From Achromobacter anxifer (GTDB taxonomy: Bacteria; Pseudomonadota; Gammaproteobacteria; Burkholderiales; Burkholderiaceae_B): a DNA stretch of 64,000 nt. Every line of letters begins with the position of its first letter. Position 1 is the stretch's first letter. Shown here piece by piece: positions 48,878 to 60,815 of this stretch. The notes beneath the pieces are model-generated. The model worked only from the letters and a program-made list of their open reading frames with translations. It made no database searches and had not been told where the DNA came from. The position numbers and the translations under genes are program-made. The DNA lies in NCBI RefSeq assembly GCF_903652925.1, contig NZ_CAHLAR010000003.1:558001-622000 (forward strand), written 5' to 3'.

Positions 48878-50679
48878 TGACCGCCGAATTCATCGGATTG
48901 CTGGTCGTGTACCTGGCAGTCCTGCTTGCGATCGCGCCCCTGCTCGGGCGCTACATCCGCATCGCCATGGAAAACGGGCAGTCCCGGCTGACCGCCTGGG
49001 GCCGCCCGCTGGAACGGGGCATCTACCGGCTGGCCGGCATCAATCCCCAGGCCGAAATGGGCTGGAAGCGATACGCCCTGGCGGTGCTGGCCTTCAACAT
49101 CATCGGCATCGCCGTGGTCTACGCCTTGCAGCGCCTGCAGGGCGTGCTGCCGCTGAACCCCGCCGGCATGGGAGCGGTTTCGCCCGATTCCGCCCTGAAT
49201 ACCGCCATCAGCTTCGTGGCCAACACCAACTGGCAAGGCTACGGTGGCGAATCGACGATGAGCTACCTGACCCAGATGCTGGCGCTGACGGTGCAGAACT
49301 TCGTTTCGGCCGCCACCGGCATCGCCGTGGTGTTCGCGCTGATCCGCGGCCTGGCCCGCCATTGCTCGGCCACGGTGGGCAACTTCTGGACCGACATGGT
49401 GCGCAGCACGCTTTATGTGCTGCTGCCGCTGTCCCTGGTGCTGGCGCTGGCGCTGGTCAGCCAGGGCGTGATCCAGAACTTCAGTCCCTACCAGGAGGTC
49501 CAGACGATCGAGGCCGTCCACTACGACCAGCCGCGCGTCGACGCCCAGGGCCAGCCCGTGCTGGACGCCAAGGGCCAGGCCGTGACGGATCCCGCCGTCA
49601 GCAAGACCCAGACCCTGGCCATGGGTCCGGTCGCCTCGCAGGAATCGATCAAGCTGCTGGGGACCAACGGCGGCGGCTTCTTCAATGCCAACTCCGCGCA
49701 TCCGTACGAAAACCCCACGCCGCTGGCGAACTTCCTGGAGATGCTGGCCATCCTGGCGATCCCCGCCGCGCTGTGCTTCTCGTTCGGCGAGATGGTGGGC
49801 AGCCGTCGCCAGGGCATCGCGGTCCTGGCGGCCATGACCGTGCTGTTCACGGTGTTCGCCCTGTCTGCCGCCTACTTCGAGCAGCAACCCAATCCGATGG
49901 CCGCCCAGGCCGGCGCCGACAGCGCGCTCAGCGCGTTCTCGCCCGGCGGCAACATGGAAGGCAAGGAAACCCGCTTCGGCATAGCCGCCACCTCGCTGTT
50001 CGCCACCGTCACCACGGCGGCGTCCTGCGGCGCGGTCAACGGCATGCACGATTCGTTCAATGCCATGGGCGGCCTGACGCCGATGCTGCTGATGCAACTG
50101 GGCGAGGTCGTCTTCGGCGGCGTGGGCTCTGGCCTGTACGGCATGCTGGCCTTCGCCATCCTGGGCGTCTTCATCGCCGGGCTGATGATAGGCCGCACTC
50201 CGGAATACCTGGGCAAAAAGATCGAGGCCTATGACATGAAGATGGTCTCCATCGTCATCCTGGCGACGCCGCTGCTGGTGCTTTGCGGCACGGCGCTGGC
50301 AGTCTCGGTATCGGCCGGCCAGGCCGGCGTGCTGAATCCCGGCATCCACGGCTTCTCGGAGATCCTCTACGCCCTGACGTCCGCCGCCAACAACAACGGC
50401 AGCGCCTTCGCCGGCCTGTCCGCCAACACGCCCTTCTACAACGTGCTGCTGGGCATCGCCATGTGGTTTGGCCGCTTCGCGATCATCGTCGCCATCCTGG
50501 CGATGGCCGGCTCGCTGGCCGCCAAGCGCCGGCATCCCGCCAGCGCGGGCAGCATGCCCACGAGCGGCCCGCTGTTCGTGGTGCTGCTGATCGGCGCGGT
50601 GCTGCTGGTGGGTGCCCTGACATACGTGCCCGCGCTGGCCCTGGGCCCGGTCGCGGAACACCTGCAAACGAAAGGCTAG
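48877..50679 (+). CDS. kdpA: Potassium-transporting ATPase, potassium-binding subunit KdpA
   Basis: The 600-aa channel-like subunit has about ten membrane segments and four selectivity-filter-like regions, for example [41 protein letters not shown] and [13 protein letters not shown]. It binds and passes K+ to KdpB. The ATG at 48877 overlaps the kdpF stop; the frame upstream is not family-like. Confidence 0.97.
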   Translation: MTAEFIGLLVVYLAVLLAIAPLLGRYIRIAMENGQSRLTAWGRPLERGIYRLAGINPQAEMGWKRYALAVLAFNIIGIAVVYALQRLQGVLPLNPAGMGAVSPDSALNTAISFVANTNWQGYGGESTMSYLTQMLALTVQNFVSAATGIAVVFALIRGLARHCSATVGNFWTDMVRSTLYVLLPLSLVLALALVSQGVIQNFSPYQEVQTIEAVHYDQPRVDAQGQPVLDAKGQAVTDPAVSKTQTLAMGPVASQESIKLLGTNGGGFFNANSAHPYENPTPLANFLEMLAILAIPAALCFSFGEMVGSRRQGIAVLAAMTVLFTVFALSAAYFEQQPNPMAAQAGADSALSAFSPGGNMEGKETRFGIAATSLFATVTTAASCGAVNGMHDSFNAMGGLTPMLLMQLGEVVFGGVGSGLYGMLAFAILGVFIAGLMIGRTPEYLGKKIEAYDMKMVSIVILATPLLVLCGTALAVSVSAGQAGVLNPGIHGFSEILYALTSAANNNGSAFAGLSANTPFYNVLLGIAMWFGRFAIIVAILAMAGSLAAKRRHPASAGSMPTSGPLFVVLLIGAVLLVGALTYVPALALGPVAEHLQTKG

Positions 50680-50681
50680 GA

Positions 50682-52847
<2,166 letters not shown>

Positions 52848-52877
52848 TCCCGGCCCGCCACTGAAAAGGAAACTCTC

Positions 52878-53486
52878 ATGAAAACCTCCGCCCCCCTGCC
52901 GCGCCAAGGCGGCATCCTGCGCCCCGCGCTGGTCGTGTTCGCCGCGCTGTCGCTGGTGACCGGTCTGGCCTACCCCTTCCTGACCACGGGCATCGCCGCC
53001 GCCGTGTTCCCGCACCAGGCGGCCGGCTCGCTGATCAAGCAAGGCGACCGCGTCGTGGGCTCGGAACTGATCGGCCAGTCGTTCAGCTCGCCCGGCTACT
53101 TCTGGGGCCGCCCGTCCGCCACCGCGCCCATGCCGTACAACGGCGCCAGTTCCGGCGGCTCGAACCTTGGGCCGCGCAATCCGGCGCTGGCCGAAGCCAT
53201 CCAGGCCCGCATCGCCGCGCTCAAGGAAGCCGATCCCGCCAACCCCGTGCCGGTGCCGGTGGACCTGGTCACCGCGTCCGGCAGCGGACTGGATCCGCAC
53301 ATCAGTCCGGCCGCCGCCGCCTACCAGGCGGAGCGCGTCGCACGCGCGCGCAACCTGCCGCGCGCGCAGGTCGACGCGCTGATCCAGGCCCATACCGAAA
53401 AGCCCTGGCTGGGCGTGCTGGGCGACCCCGCGGTCAACGTGCTGGAGCTCAATCTGGCGCTGGACCAGCTGAGTCCGGCGCGCTGA
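52878..53486 (+). CDS. kdpC: Potassium-transporting ATPase subunit KdpC
   Basis: The 202-aa protein has one N-terminal membrane helix ([22 protein letters not shown]) and the periplasmic KdpC domain with [35 protein letters not shown] and [19 protein letters not shown]. It links KdpA and KdpB. GGAAACTC precedes the ATG, 30 bases after kdpB. Confidence 0.96.
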   Translation: MKTSAPLPRQGGILRPALVVFAALSLVTGLAYPFLTTGIAAAVFPHQAAGSLIKQGDRVVGSELIGQSFSSPGYFWGRPSATAPMPYNGASSGGSNLGPRNPALAEAIQARIAALKEADPANPVPVPVDLVTASGSGLDPHISPAAAAYQAERVARARNLPRAQVDALIQAHTEKPWLGVLGDPAVNVLELNLALDQLSPAR

Positions 53487-53537
53487 TGCCGCGGCGTATA
53501 GTATTACCAGCCGTTCCCTCACACCTATTGCGCGTTC

Positions 53538-56324
53538 ATGGCTGATATCGCTGGCGAGCGTCCCGACCCCGACGCGCTCTTGAAGACCCTGGACGACGCC
53601 GCGCGGCAGGCGGTGCGCGGCAAGCTGCGCGTCTACTTCGGCTCGTCCGCCGGCGTGGGCAAGACCTACGCCATGCTGGTGGCGGCGCGCGCGCACGCCG
53701 CCCAGGGCGCCGACGTGCTGGCCGGCATCGTCGAGACCCACGGCCGGCGCGAAACCGCCACGCTGCTGGAAGGCCTGCCTGCGCTGCCGCTCAAGGACGT
53801 GGCCTACCGCGGCCATGTGCTGAAGGAATTCGACCTGGACGGCGCGCTGGCGCGCCGCCCCGACCTGGTGCTGGTGGACGAGCTGGCCCACTCCAACGCG
53901 CCCGGCTCGCGCCATGCCAAACGCTGGCAGGACATCCAGGAACTGCTGGCGGCCGGCATCGACGTCTGGACCACGCTGAACGTGCAGCACCTGGACAGCC
54001 TGAACGAAGCGGTCGGCAGCATCACCGGCGTGCGCGTCTGGGAAACCGTGCCCGACGAGGTCTTCGACGCGGCCGACGAAGTCATCCTGGTGGACCTGTC
54101 GGCCGACGAACTGCTGCGCCGCCTGAAGGAAGGCAAGGTCTACCTGCCCGAGCAGGCCCGCCACGCCACCCGCAATTTTTTCCGCAAGGGCAACCTGATC
54201 GCGTTGCGCGAGCTGGCGCTGCGCCGCACCGCCGACCACGTCGACGAGGATGTCCAGGAATACCGCCGCGACCGCGCCATCGAACCCGTGTGGCGCACGC
54301 GCGAAGCCGTGGTCGCCTGCATCGGCCCGGACGTGGACGCCGAGTACGTCATCCGCAGCGCCCACCGCCTGAGCCAGCAGCTGGAATGCGATCTGCACGT
54401 GGTCACCATCGACACGCCGCGCGCCGCGCCGCCGCCGCAGGCCGAACAGGAACGCATCCAGCGCAGCCTGGCCCTGGCGGATTCGCTCGGCGCGCGCAGC
54501 GAAACGCTGGCCGGCGGCGACATGGTCGAGGCCGTGGTGCGCTACGTGCGCCGCCACAACATCACCAAGGCCATCATCGGCCGCACCCGAGCCAGCGGCC
54601 TGCAGCGCCTGCGACTGTCGCTGTCCGCGCTGCTGACCGCGGCCCTCTCGCCGGGCTGGCTGTGGCGCCGCCACAGTTTCGCCGACATGCTGGCCGCGGG
54701 CTGCCCCGAGATCGACATCATCCGCCTGGGCGCGCCGCCGCTGCCGGCCGCCTCCGCGCCCGGACGCGATCCGCTGACGCTGGGACAACGAGCGCGCCAG
54801 GCCGCCGACGAGCGCAATCCGCGGCCGCTGGCTGGCTATGCCTGGGCGCTGTGCTACTGCGCCGCGGCCACGGCGCTGTCCGCGCTGGCCTTCCCGGCCC
54901 TGCACCAGACCAATATCGTCATGCTGTTCCTGCTGGCGGTGGTGGCGGTGGCGCTGCGCCATGGCCGCGGCCCGGCAGCGCTGGCCTCGGTCGTCAGCGT
55001 CGGGCTGTTCGACTTCTTCTTCGTGCAGCCGCTGGCGTCCTTCGCCGTATCCGACGTGCAGTACCTGCTGACCTTCGGCGTGCTGCTGTCGGTGGGCCTG
55101 CTCATCGGCCAGCTGACCGCCGGCCTGCGCCTGCAGGCGCAGACCTCGGTCAAGCGCGAGGCCGACGCGCGCAGCCTGTATGAGTTCGCGCGCGAACTGT
55201 CGTCCGCGCTGCTGCCGGAGCAGATCGTCACCCTGGCCGGCGCGTTCGTGCACGCCACCTTCGGCTCGCGCTGCGCGCTCTACATCCTGGGCCTGGACGA
55301 CAGGCTGAAACTGGCCTCGCCGGCCGCGGAAGACATGCCGCCGCTGGAGTCGGCGCTGGCCCAGTGGGTCTACGACCACGGACAGCCCGCAGGCGCAGGC
55401 ACCGCCACCCTGTCCAACAGCGAACTGCTGTATCTGCCGCTGAAGGCGCCCATGCGCACGCGCGGCGTGCTGGCGCTGGCCGCGCCGCGCCGCAGCCTGT
55501 TCTCCAACCCCGACTCGCGCCGCCAGATCGAGGCCTACGCCACCCTGATCGCCATTGCGCTGGAACGCCTGCACTATGTGGAAGTGGCGCAGCAGGCGCT
55601 GGTCAGCATGGAATCCGAGAAGCTGCGCAACTCGCTACTTGCAGCGGTATCGCACGATCTGCGCACCCCGCTGACCAGCCTGGTCGGCATGACGGACACA
55701 CTGATGCGCCAGCAGGACACGCTGCCGCCCGGCATCCACGACACCATCCGCGCCATGCGCGACCAAGCCCAGCGCATGCATGCCCTGGTCGTCAACCTGC
55801 TGGACATGGCGCGGCTGCAAAGCCGCGACACGCCGCTGCGCCTGGAATGGCAGTCCATCGAAGAACTGGTGGGCGCGTCGCTGGCCGCCATGCGCGAGCC
55901 GCTGGCCGCGCATCGCGTCACGGTGGACAGCCTGTCGCAATTGCCGCTGGTGGAATGCGATGGCGTGCTGATCGAACGCGTGCTGTGCAATCTGCTGGAG
56001 AACGCGGCCAAGTACACGCCCGCCGGCAGCGTCCTGCGCCTGCACGCGGACGTCCATGAAGGCGAACTGCGCGTGGCCCTCAGCGACAACGGTCCAGGCG
56101 TGCCCGTCGGCGCGGAACGCCGCATCTTCGAGAAATTCACGCGCGGCGACCGCGAATCCGCCACGCCGGGCGTCGGCCTGGGCCTGGCGGTATGCGAAGC
56201 CATCATCGCCGCCCACCATGGGAGAATCTGGGTCGAGCACGCGCCAGGCCAGGACTCCGGCGCGCAATTCGTTTTCACCCTGCCGCTGGGCACGCCGCCC
56301 CCCATCCAATCCGAAACCCCTTGA
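53538..56324 (+). CDS. kdpD: Osmosensitive potassium-channel sensor histidine kinase KdpD
   Basis: The 928-aa sensor has an N-terminal KdpD domain with Walker A GSSAGVGKTYAML and the Walker B-like LVLVDELAHSN, a universal-stress-protein domain (about 250-370), four membrane helices (DUF4118, about 430-530), a GAF region and a kinase core with His706 in AVSHDLRTPL and the ATP site (DNGPGVP, GVGLGLAVC). It senses K+ limitation. It follows kdpC by 51 bases; a separate promoter was not identified. Confidence 0.96.
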   Translation: MADIAGERPDPDALLKTLDDAARQAVRGKLRVYFGSSAGVGKTYAMLVAARAHAAQGADVLAGIVETHGRRETATLLEGLPALPLKDVAYRGHVLKEFDLDGALARRPDLVLVDELAHSNAPGSRHAKRWQDIQELLAAGIDVWTTLNVQHLDSLNEAVGSITGVRVWETVPDEVFDAADEVILVDLSADELLRRLKEGKVYLPEQARHATRNFFRKGNLIALRELALRRTADHVDEDVQEYRRDRAIEPVWRTREAVVACIGPDVDAEYVIRSAHRLSQQLECDLHVVTIDTPRAAPPPQAEQERIQRSLALADSLGARSETLAGGDMVEAVVRYVRRHNITKAIIGRTRASGLQRLRLSLSALLTAALSPGWLWRRHSFADMLAAGCPEIDIIRLGAPPLPAASAPGRDPLTLGQRARQAADERNPRPLAGYAWALCYCAAATALSALAFPALHQTNIVMLFLLAVVAVALRHGRGPAALASVVSVGLFDFFFVQPLASFAVSDVQYLLTFGVLLSVGLLIGQLTAGLRLQAQTSVKREADARSLYEFARELSSALLPEQIVTLAGAFVHATFGSRCALYILGLDDRLKLASPAAEDMPPLESALAQWVYDHGQPAGAGTATLSNSELLYLPLKAPMRTRGVLALAAPRRSLFSNPDSRRQIEAYATLIAIALERLHYVEVAQQALVSMESEKLRNSLLAAVSHDLRTPLTSLVGMTDTLMRQQDTLPPGIHDTIRAMRDQAQRMHALVVNLLDMARLQSRDTPLRLEWQSIEELVGASLAAMREPLAAHRVTVDSLSQLPLVECDGVLIERVLCNLLENAAKYTPAGSVLRLHADVHEGELRVALSDNGPGVPVGAERRIFEKFTRGDRESATPGVGLGLAVCEAIIAAHHGRIWVEHAPGQDSGAQFVFTLPLGTPPPIQSETP

Positions 56325-56336
56325 ACGCCGCACAGC

Positions 56337-57029
56337 ATGTTCGATTACCAGCCTACCGTCCTGATCATTGAAGACGACGCCAACATCCGGCGCTTCGTGC
56401 GCCAGGCCCTGGAAAGCGAGGGCTGCGCCGTGTATGAAGCCGAGACCGTCAAGCGCGGCCTGATCGAGGCAGGCACCCGGCAGCCCGACGCGGTGGTGCT
56501 GGACCTGGGCCTGCCCGACGAAGACGGCATGACCCTGATCCGCGAGCTGCGAGGCTGGACCGAAGTGCCGGTGCTGGTGCTGTCCGCGCGCAGCGCCGAG
56601 GCCGACAAGGTCGCCGCGCTGGATGCCGGAGCGGACGATTACCTCACCAAGCCCTTCGGCGTCAGCGAACTGCTGGCGCGCCTGCGCGTGCTGCTGCGGC
56701 GGCATGCCCGGGGCGGCGCGGGCAATGCGTCGGAGATCAGCTTCGGCGACGTGCGCGTTGACTTCGCCAAGCGCGTGGTAGAGCGCGGCGGCCAGCACGT
56801 CCACCTGACCGCGATGGAATACCGGCTGCTGGCGGCGCTGCTGGCGCATCGCGGCAAGGTCATGACGCACCGCGAATTGCTGCGCGAAGTGTGGGGACCG
56901 TCGCATGTGGAAAGCAACCACTACCTGCGCATCTACATGGGCCATCTGCGCCAGAAGCTCGAAGCCGATCCGGCGCAACCCGTCTTCCTGCTGACCGAAA
57001 TCGGCGTGGGCTACCGCTTCGCGGGCTGA
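56337..57029 (+). CDS. kdpE: Response regulator KdpE (OmpR family)
   Basis: The 230-aa regulator has a receiver domain with Asp56 (VVLDLGLPDEDG), the LSARS and YLTKPFGVSELLAR motifs, and an OmpR-type winged helix (HLTAMEYRLLAALLAHRGKVMTHRELLREVWG). It is phosphorylated by KdpD and activates kdpFABC. The start lies 12 bases after the kdpD stop. The operator is likely the T-rich site before the kdp operon. Confidence 0.96.
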   Translation: MFDYQPTVLIIEDDANIRRFVRQALESEGCAVYEAETVKRGLIEAGTRQPDAVVLDLGLPDEDGMTLIRELRGWTEVPVLVLSARSAEADKVAALDAGADDYLTKPFGVSELLARLRVLLRRHARGGAGNASEISFGDVRVDFAKRVVERGGQHVHLTAMEYRLLAALLAHRGKVMTHRELLREVWGPSHVESNHYLRIYMGHLRQKLEADPAQPVFLLTEIGVGYRFAG

Positions 57030-57094
57030 AACGCGCGCCGCGGCGCGCGCATTGATGCCGCGTTTATGCGCGGCCCGCAAGTCTTGTCTCGGGC

Positions 57095-57116
57095 TTTATG
57101 CGGTTCCTCCTATTGT
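57095..57116 (+). promoter_or_regulatory. Candidate promoter of the TorF-type porin gene
   Basis: TTTATG (57095-57100), ten bases, TATTGT (57111-57116). The same TTTATG-N10-TATxGT layout occurs 0.9 kb downstream at 57988-58009, and another TTTATG lies at 57063. No -35 at normal spacing, which suggests an activator. Confidence 0.4.
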
Positions 57117-57145
57117 TGCGATCCCATCCAACACTAGGAGCCCCC

Positions 57146-57931
57146 ATGCCCCGCCATACCCTGGCCGCGTTCGCGCTGCTGACCCTGGCCGCCGCGCACA
57201 GCGCCAGCGCGCTCGCCGCCGATACGCCTGCCGCCGATGCCGCAAACACGCCCGCCGCTTCCGATTTCGCGCTGACGGCGAACCTCACCCTGGCCAGCCA
57301 GTACCGCTATCGCGGCCTGATGCAAAGCAATAACAAGCCGGCCATCCAGGGCGGATTCGACCTGGCCCATTCCAGCGGCTTCTACCTGGGCAACTGGAAC
57401 TCCAGCATCAGCTGGCTCAACGACAGCAACAGCAAGGTGTCCGCCCCCGTGGAAATGGACTTCTACGGCGGTTACAAAGGCAACCTCGCGCAGGACGTGC
57501 CTGTCGACCTGGGCATCCTGCAGTACTACTACCCCGGCGATTATCCGTCCAGCTTTACCAGCCCCGACACCACCGAGCTCTATGCCGGCATCGGCTACGG
57601 ACCGGTGATGTTCAAGTACTCCATCGCGATGACCAATCTGTTCGGCTTCGCCGACAGCAAGTACAGCCAATACTTCGACCTGTCCGGCAATTTCGATACC
57701 GGCGTCTGGGGCTTGACCATCAACGCGCACGTCGGCCGGCAGTTGGTGCGCAACGTCGACAACGGTTCGTACACGGACTGGAAGCTGGGGCTGACGAAGG
57801 ACTTCGGCCAAGGCCTGTCGGTGTCGCTGGCCTACCTGGACACCAACGCCGACCGCGCCGTCTACACCAATACACACGGCCGCGACATGGGCCGCGCGAC
57901 GGGCCTGCTGTCGGTAACCAAGACCTTCTGA
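57146..57931 (+). CDS. TorF-family putative porin (Gcw_chp, TIGR02001)
   Basis: The 261-aa outer-membrane beta-barrel has a signal peptide (MPRHTLAAFALLTLAAAHSASALA), a short Ala/Pro/Thr linker and the family start ANLTLASQYRYRGLMQSNNKPAIQGGFDLAHSSGFYLGNW, then alternating aromatic strands ending in TKTF. Members are thought to be outer-membrane channels. The ATG at 57146 has AGGAG five bases before it. It follows kdpE by 116 bases on the same strand, so co-regulation with kdp is possible. Confidence 0.88.
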   Translation: MPRHTLAAFALLTLAAAHSASALAADTPAADAANTPAASDFALTANLTLASQYRYRGLMQSNNKPAIQGGFDLAHSSGFYLGNWNSSISWLNDSNSKVSAPVEMDFYGGYKGNLAQDVPVDLGILQYYYPGDYPSSFTSPDTTELYAGIGYGPVMFKYSIAMTNLFGFADSKYSQYFDLSGNFDTGVWGLTINAHVGRQLVRNVDNGSYTDWKLGLTKDFGQGLSVSLAYLDTNADRAVYTNTHGRDMGRATGLLSVTKTF

Positions 57932-57939
57932 GGGCGCAC

Positions 57940-57977
57940 GGACGTTGACGCGTTTTTTACGCGCCGCGTCCGCTTTT
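57940..57977 (+). terminator. Hairpin after the TorF-type porin gene
   Basis: GGACG...CGCGT-TTTTT-ACGCG...CGTCC forms a nested stem just after the stop codon, followed by a short T run. Terminator strength uncertain. Confidence 0.5.
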
Positions 57978-57987
57978 ATCGGCAGGA

Positions 57988-58016
57988 TTTATGGCGCGCT
58001 TCCTATAGTGGAAGCG
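57988..58016 (+). promoter_or_regulatory. Promoter with the -10 inside a perfect palindrome
   Basis: TTTATG (57988-57993), ten bases, then TATAGT (58004-58009) flanked by CGCTTCC (57997-58003) and GGAAGCG (58010-58016), a 7-6-7 perfect inverted repeat. It lies 54 bases before the next gene and looks like an operator-wrapped -10. Confidence 0.5.
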
Positions 58017-58069
58017 TCATCAACCAACCGGATCCCGGAACGCCGCCAGCGGCAATCCCTTCTCCCGCC

Positions 58070-58393
58070 ATGATCCCACGACTGCAAGCCCGCCACTCAT
58101 CCATGCCCGCCCCCCTGCCCGCGCAGCACGCGCAAGCCCGGCCCGACCTGGTCGCGCTGACCATCAGGATCGACACGCTGGACGCGCTGAACGTGCGGCT
58201 GGCGCTGCACCGCGCGCTAGGCGGGGACATCGGCATCTATGTGCTGTCCGTGGACCATGCCCACGAGCAATGCGTGCTGCAGCTGCAATGCGACCGCGCA
58301 CAGCTGGATGCGCTGATGCATGCGGTGATGTCCGGTCTGCCCCGCGCGGAGTTCGGCCCGGTGCGCCCGGCCCGCGCGATCACGGTGCAATAA
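58070..58393 (+). CDS. Small hypothetical protein, ACT-like pattern
   Basis: The 107-aa product has a 35-residue Ala/Pro/Arg-rich start followed by a beta-alpha-beta pattern (LVALTIRIDTLDALNVRLALHRALGGDIGIYVLSVDHAHEQCVLQLQC, DRAQLDALMHAVMSGL) resembling a small ferredoxin-like/ACT domain. The true start may be ATG 58070 or 58103; neither has a clear ribosome site. Its stop is three bases before the DapA-family gene, so they form one unit; an accessory or regulatory role is possible. Confidence 0.6.
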   Translation: MIPRLQARHSSMPAPLPAQHAQARPDLVALTIRIDTLDALNVRLALHRALGGDIGIYVLSVDHAHEQCVLQLQCDRAQLDALMHAVMSGLPRAEFGPVRPARAITVQ

Positions 58394-58396
58394 GCC

Positions 58397-59296
58397 ATGG
58401 ACATGCCACGCAAGACCGCATTCGAGGGCATCTGGCTGCCCATGATCACGCCCATGCGCGGCGGCTATGTGGACCTGGACGCCGCGCAGGCGCTGGCCCG
58501 CTACTACCGCAACGCGGGCATCGCGGGCCTGGTGCTGTTCGGCTCCACCGGCGAGGGCAATCTGCTGAGCGTGCCCGAGAAGATCGACATGATCGAAGCC
58601 ATCTCCAGCGACCCGCACGCGCTGCCGCTGGTCTTCGGCGCGGGCGGCGTCGACACGCGCGGCCTGGCGGCGGCGATCCGGCGTCTGGAGAAGTACCAGC
58701 CCGCGGGCTACCTGGTGCCGCCGCCGTACTACCTGGGTCCGTCCCAGGCCGGCATCCTGTGGCATTACCGGCAGATCGCCTGGGCCACCGAACGCCCGGT
58801 CATCCTGTACAACATCCCCAAGCGCACCGGCGTGACGATGACGGTCGAGACCATGGAAACGCTGGCCGCGCTGCCGAACTTCACCGCCGTGAAGGAATGC
58901 AATCCCTCGGTGCTGGCCTCGCTGAACGCGCGCGGCAAGCTGGCCGCGCTATGCGGCGAGGACGCGGCTTTGCTGGACCATTTCCTGGCCGGCGGCCGCG
59001 GCGCCATCCCGGCCGCCGCGCACCTCTACCCCGAACGCTACGTCGAGATCATGCAGCTGGCCCGCGACGGCCACGCGGAAGCCGCGCGCGAAATGTTCGA
59101 ACCGCTGCGCGGCCTGATCCGGCTGCTGTTCGCCGAACCCAATCCCGCGCCGATCAAGCGCGCGCTCGCCATGCAAGGCCTCATCGCCGACGAGCTGCGC
59201 CTGCCCATGACCAGCGCCAGCCGCGAACTGGGGCAGCGCCTGCAGCGGGCCATGAGCGTGGTGCAGGGCTCGCCTAGCCGGCTGCAGACAGCTTGA
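58397..59296 (+). CDS. DapA-family (dihydrodipicolinate synthase/N-acetylneuraminate lyase) aldolase
   Basis: The 299-aa TIM-barrel class I aldolase has [14 protein letters not shown], Tyr in [11 protein letters not shown] and the Schiff-base Lys in [10 protein letters not shown]. It lacks the typical DapA GTTGE sequence (Ser for Thr), and its context is not lysine synthesis, so it may act on another 2-oxo acid. Co-transcribed with the preceding small gene. Its 3' end overlaps the chemoreceptor gene tail by 23 bases. Confidence 0.85.
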   Translation: MDMPRKTAFEGIWLPMITPMRGGYVDLDAAQALARYYRNAGIAGLVLFGSTGEGNLLSVPEKIDMIEAISSDPHALPLVFGAGGVDTRGLAAAIRRLEKYQPAGYLVPPPYYLGPSQAGILWHYRQIAWATERPVILYNIPKRTGVTMTVETMETLAALPNFTAVKECNPSVLASLNARGKLAALCGEDAALLDHFLAGGRGAIPAAAHLYPERYVEIMQLARDGHAEAAREMFEPLRGLIRLLFAEPNPAPIKRALAMQGLIADELRLPMTSASRELGQRLQRAMSVVQGSPSRLQTA

Positions 59297-60815
59297 ACAC
59301 AGCAACCGCATTGGCCAGCTCGCCGGCCTGATCGCTCAGCGCGGCGGCCGAGGCCGCGAACTCTTCCACCAGCGCGGCGTTCTGCTGCGTCACGCCGTCC
59401 AGATGCGTCACGGCCTGGTTGATCTGCTCGATGCCCACGCTCTGTTCGGCGGATGCAGTGGCGATCTCGCCCATCAGCGGCGCGCTGGTGGCGGCCGACT
59501 CCAGGACGCTGCCCATGGTCGCGCTGGCCTGCTCGACCCGCTGGCTGCCCCGCTCCACCGAATCCGCCGAGGCTTCGATCAGCGTCTTGATTTCCTTTGC
59601 CGCAGTGGCCGAACGCTGGGCCAGCGCGCGCACCTCGCCCGCCACCACCGCGAAGCCTCGGCCCTGCTCGCCCGCGCGCGCCGCTTCCACCGCGGCGTTC
59701 AACGCCAGGATATTGGTCTGGAATGCGATCTCGTCGATCAGCCGGATGATCTCGTCGATGCGCTGCGAACTTTGCGAAATCTCGCGCATGGCGTCGATGG
59801 CGTGCTGGGTCTCATCGCTGCCCTGCCGCGCCAGCTGCGCCGCCTCGCTGGCCAGGGAGCTGACTTCGCGCACGTGCTGCGCGCTCTGCTGGGCGGTGGC
59901 GGTGATCTGCTCGACGCTGGCGGCCGTCTGCTCCAGCGCCGCGGCCTGCTTCTCGGTGCGGTCCGACAGGTCCATGCTGCCCGCCGCGATCTGGCGCGAC
60001 GCCGCGGCGATGGATGCCGTGGAATGCACGATGCTGCGCACCGCCACATCCAGGCGTTGCTGCATCCGCGCCATGGCGTCGAACAGGCGGCCGATCTCAC
60101 CCCGCTGATTGCGCGGCACGCTGCCGGACAGGTCGCCGTTGGCCACGCGTTCGCAGACCGCCACCGCCTGGTCCAGCGGACCAAGCACATGCGTGCGGAA
60201 AAAGCGCAGCGCTGCCGCCAGCAACAGCGCCAGCAGTCCCAGCGTCACGCCGCCCTGCCGCCACAAGGTGCCGTAAAAGGCCTGGTCGACGTCGTCCACG
60301 TACAGGCCGGTGAACAGCAGCCAGCCCCAATCAGCGTCGTAGGTGGCGTAGCTGATCTTGGGCAACGCCTGCTCCGTTCCCGGCCGCGGGAACAGGTAGC
60401 GCGTGTAGCCGCCGCCCGACTTGCCCCGGGCATAGAGATCTTCGAATATCGGCTGCCCCGCGCTGTCCTTGATGGACCGTACATTGGTGCCGACCAGCTT
60501 GGGATCGGGGTGCACTAGCAGGTCGTAGCCGTCACCGAAGGCGCCCACGTAGCCGTCCTCGCCATAGCGCAGCTGCGCCAATCGGCGCGCCACGTTGCGC
60601 TTGGCCTCTTCCAGGGGCATGCCCTCGCGCACGCTCTGCTTGCCGTTGCGCAGGATGCCGGCAGCCAGATCCAGGACATGACGCAGCTCAGTCTTGCGCT
60701 CGGCCACCATCTCGGTGCGCCGCTCCCAGGCGTCCCAGGCGCCCAAAGCCAGTACCACGGCCCCGACGGCGAACACGAAGCACAGCAGCTCCCTGCGCAA
60801 GCTGGAATTTCTCAT
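59274..60815 (-). CDS. Methyl-accepting chemotaxis protein with single Cache domain
   Basis: The 513-aa receptor has a first membrane helix (about 9-28), a periplasmic sCache_2-like domain ([50 protein letters not shown]), a second helix (about 190-208), HAMP, and a cytoplasmic MCP domain with the tip [31 protein letters not shown]. The C-terminus ends without a CheR-binding pentapeptide. The ATG at 60815 has GAGGGA before it. Such Cache domains often sense small carboxylates. Confidence 0.93.
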   Translation of the reverse strand: MRNSSLRRELLCFVFAVGAVVLALGAWDAWERRTEMVAERKTELRHVLDLAAGILRNGKQSVREGMPLEEAKRNVARRLAQLRYGEDGYVGAFGDGYDLLVHPDPKLVGTNVRSIKDSAGQPIFEDLYARGKSGGGYTRYLFPRPGTEQALPKISYATYDADWGWLLFTGLYVDDVDQAFYGTLWRQGGVTLGLLALLLAAALRFFRTHVLGPLDQAVAVCERVANGDLSGSVPRNQRGEIGRLFDAMARMQQRLDVAVRSIVHSTASIAAASRQIAAGSMDLSDRTEKQAAALEQTAASVEQITATAQQSAQHVREVSSLASEAAQLARQGSDETQHAIDAMREISQSSQRIDEIIRLIDEIAFQTNILALNAAVEAARAGEQGRGFAVVAGEVRALAQRSATAAKEIKTLIEASADSVERGSQRVEQASATMGSVLESAATSAPLMGEIATASAEQSVGIEQINQAVTHLDGVTQQNAALVEEFAASAAALSDQAGELANAVAVFKLSAAG

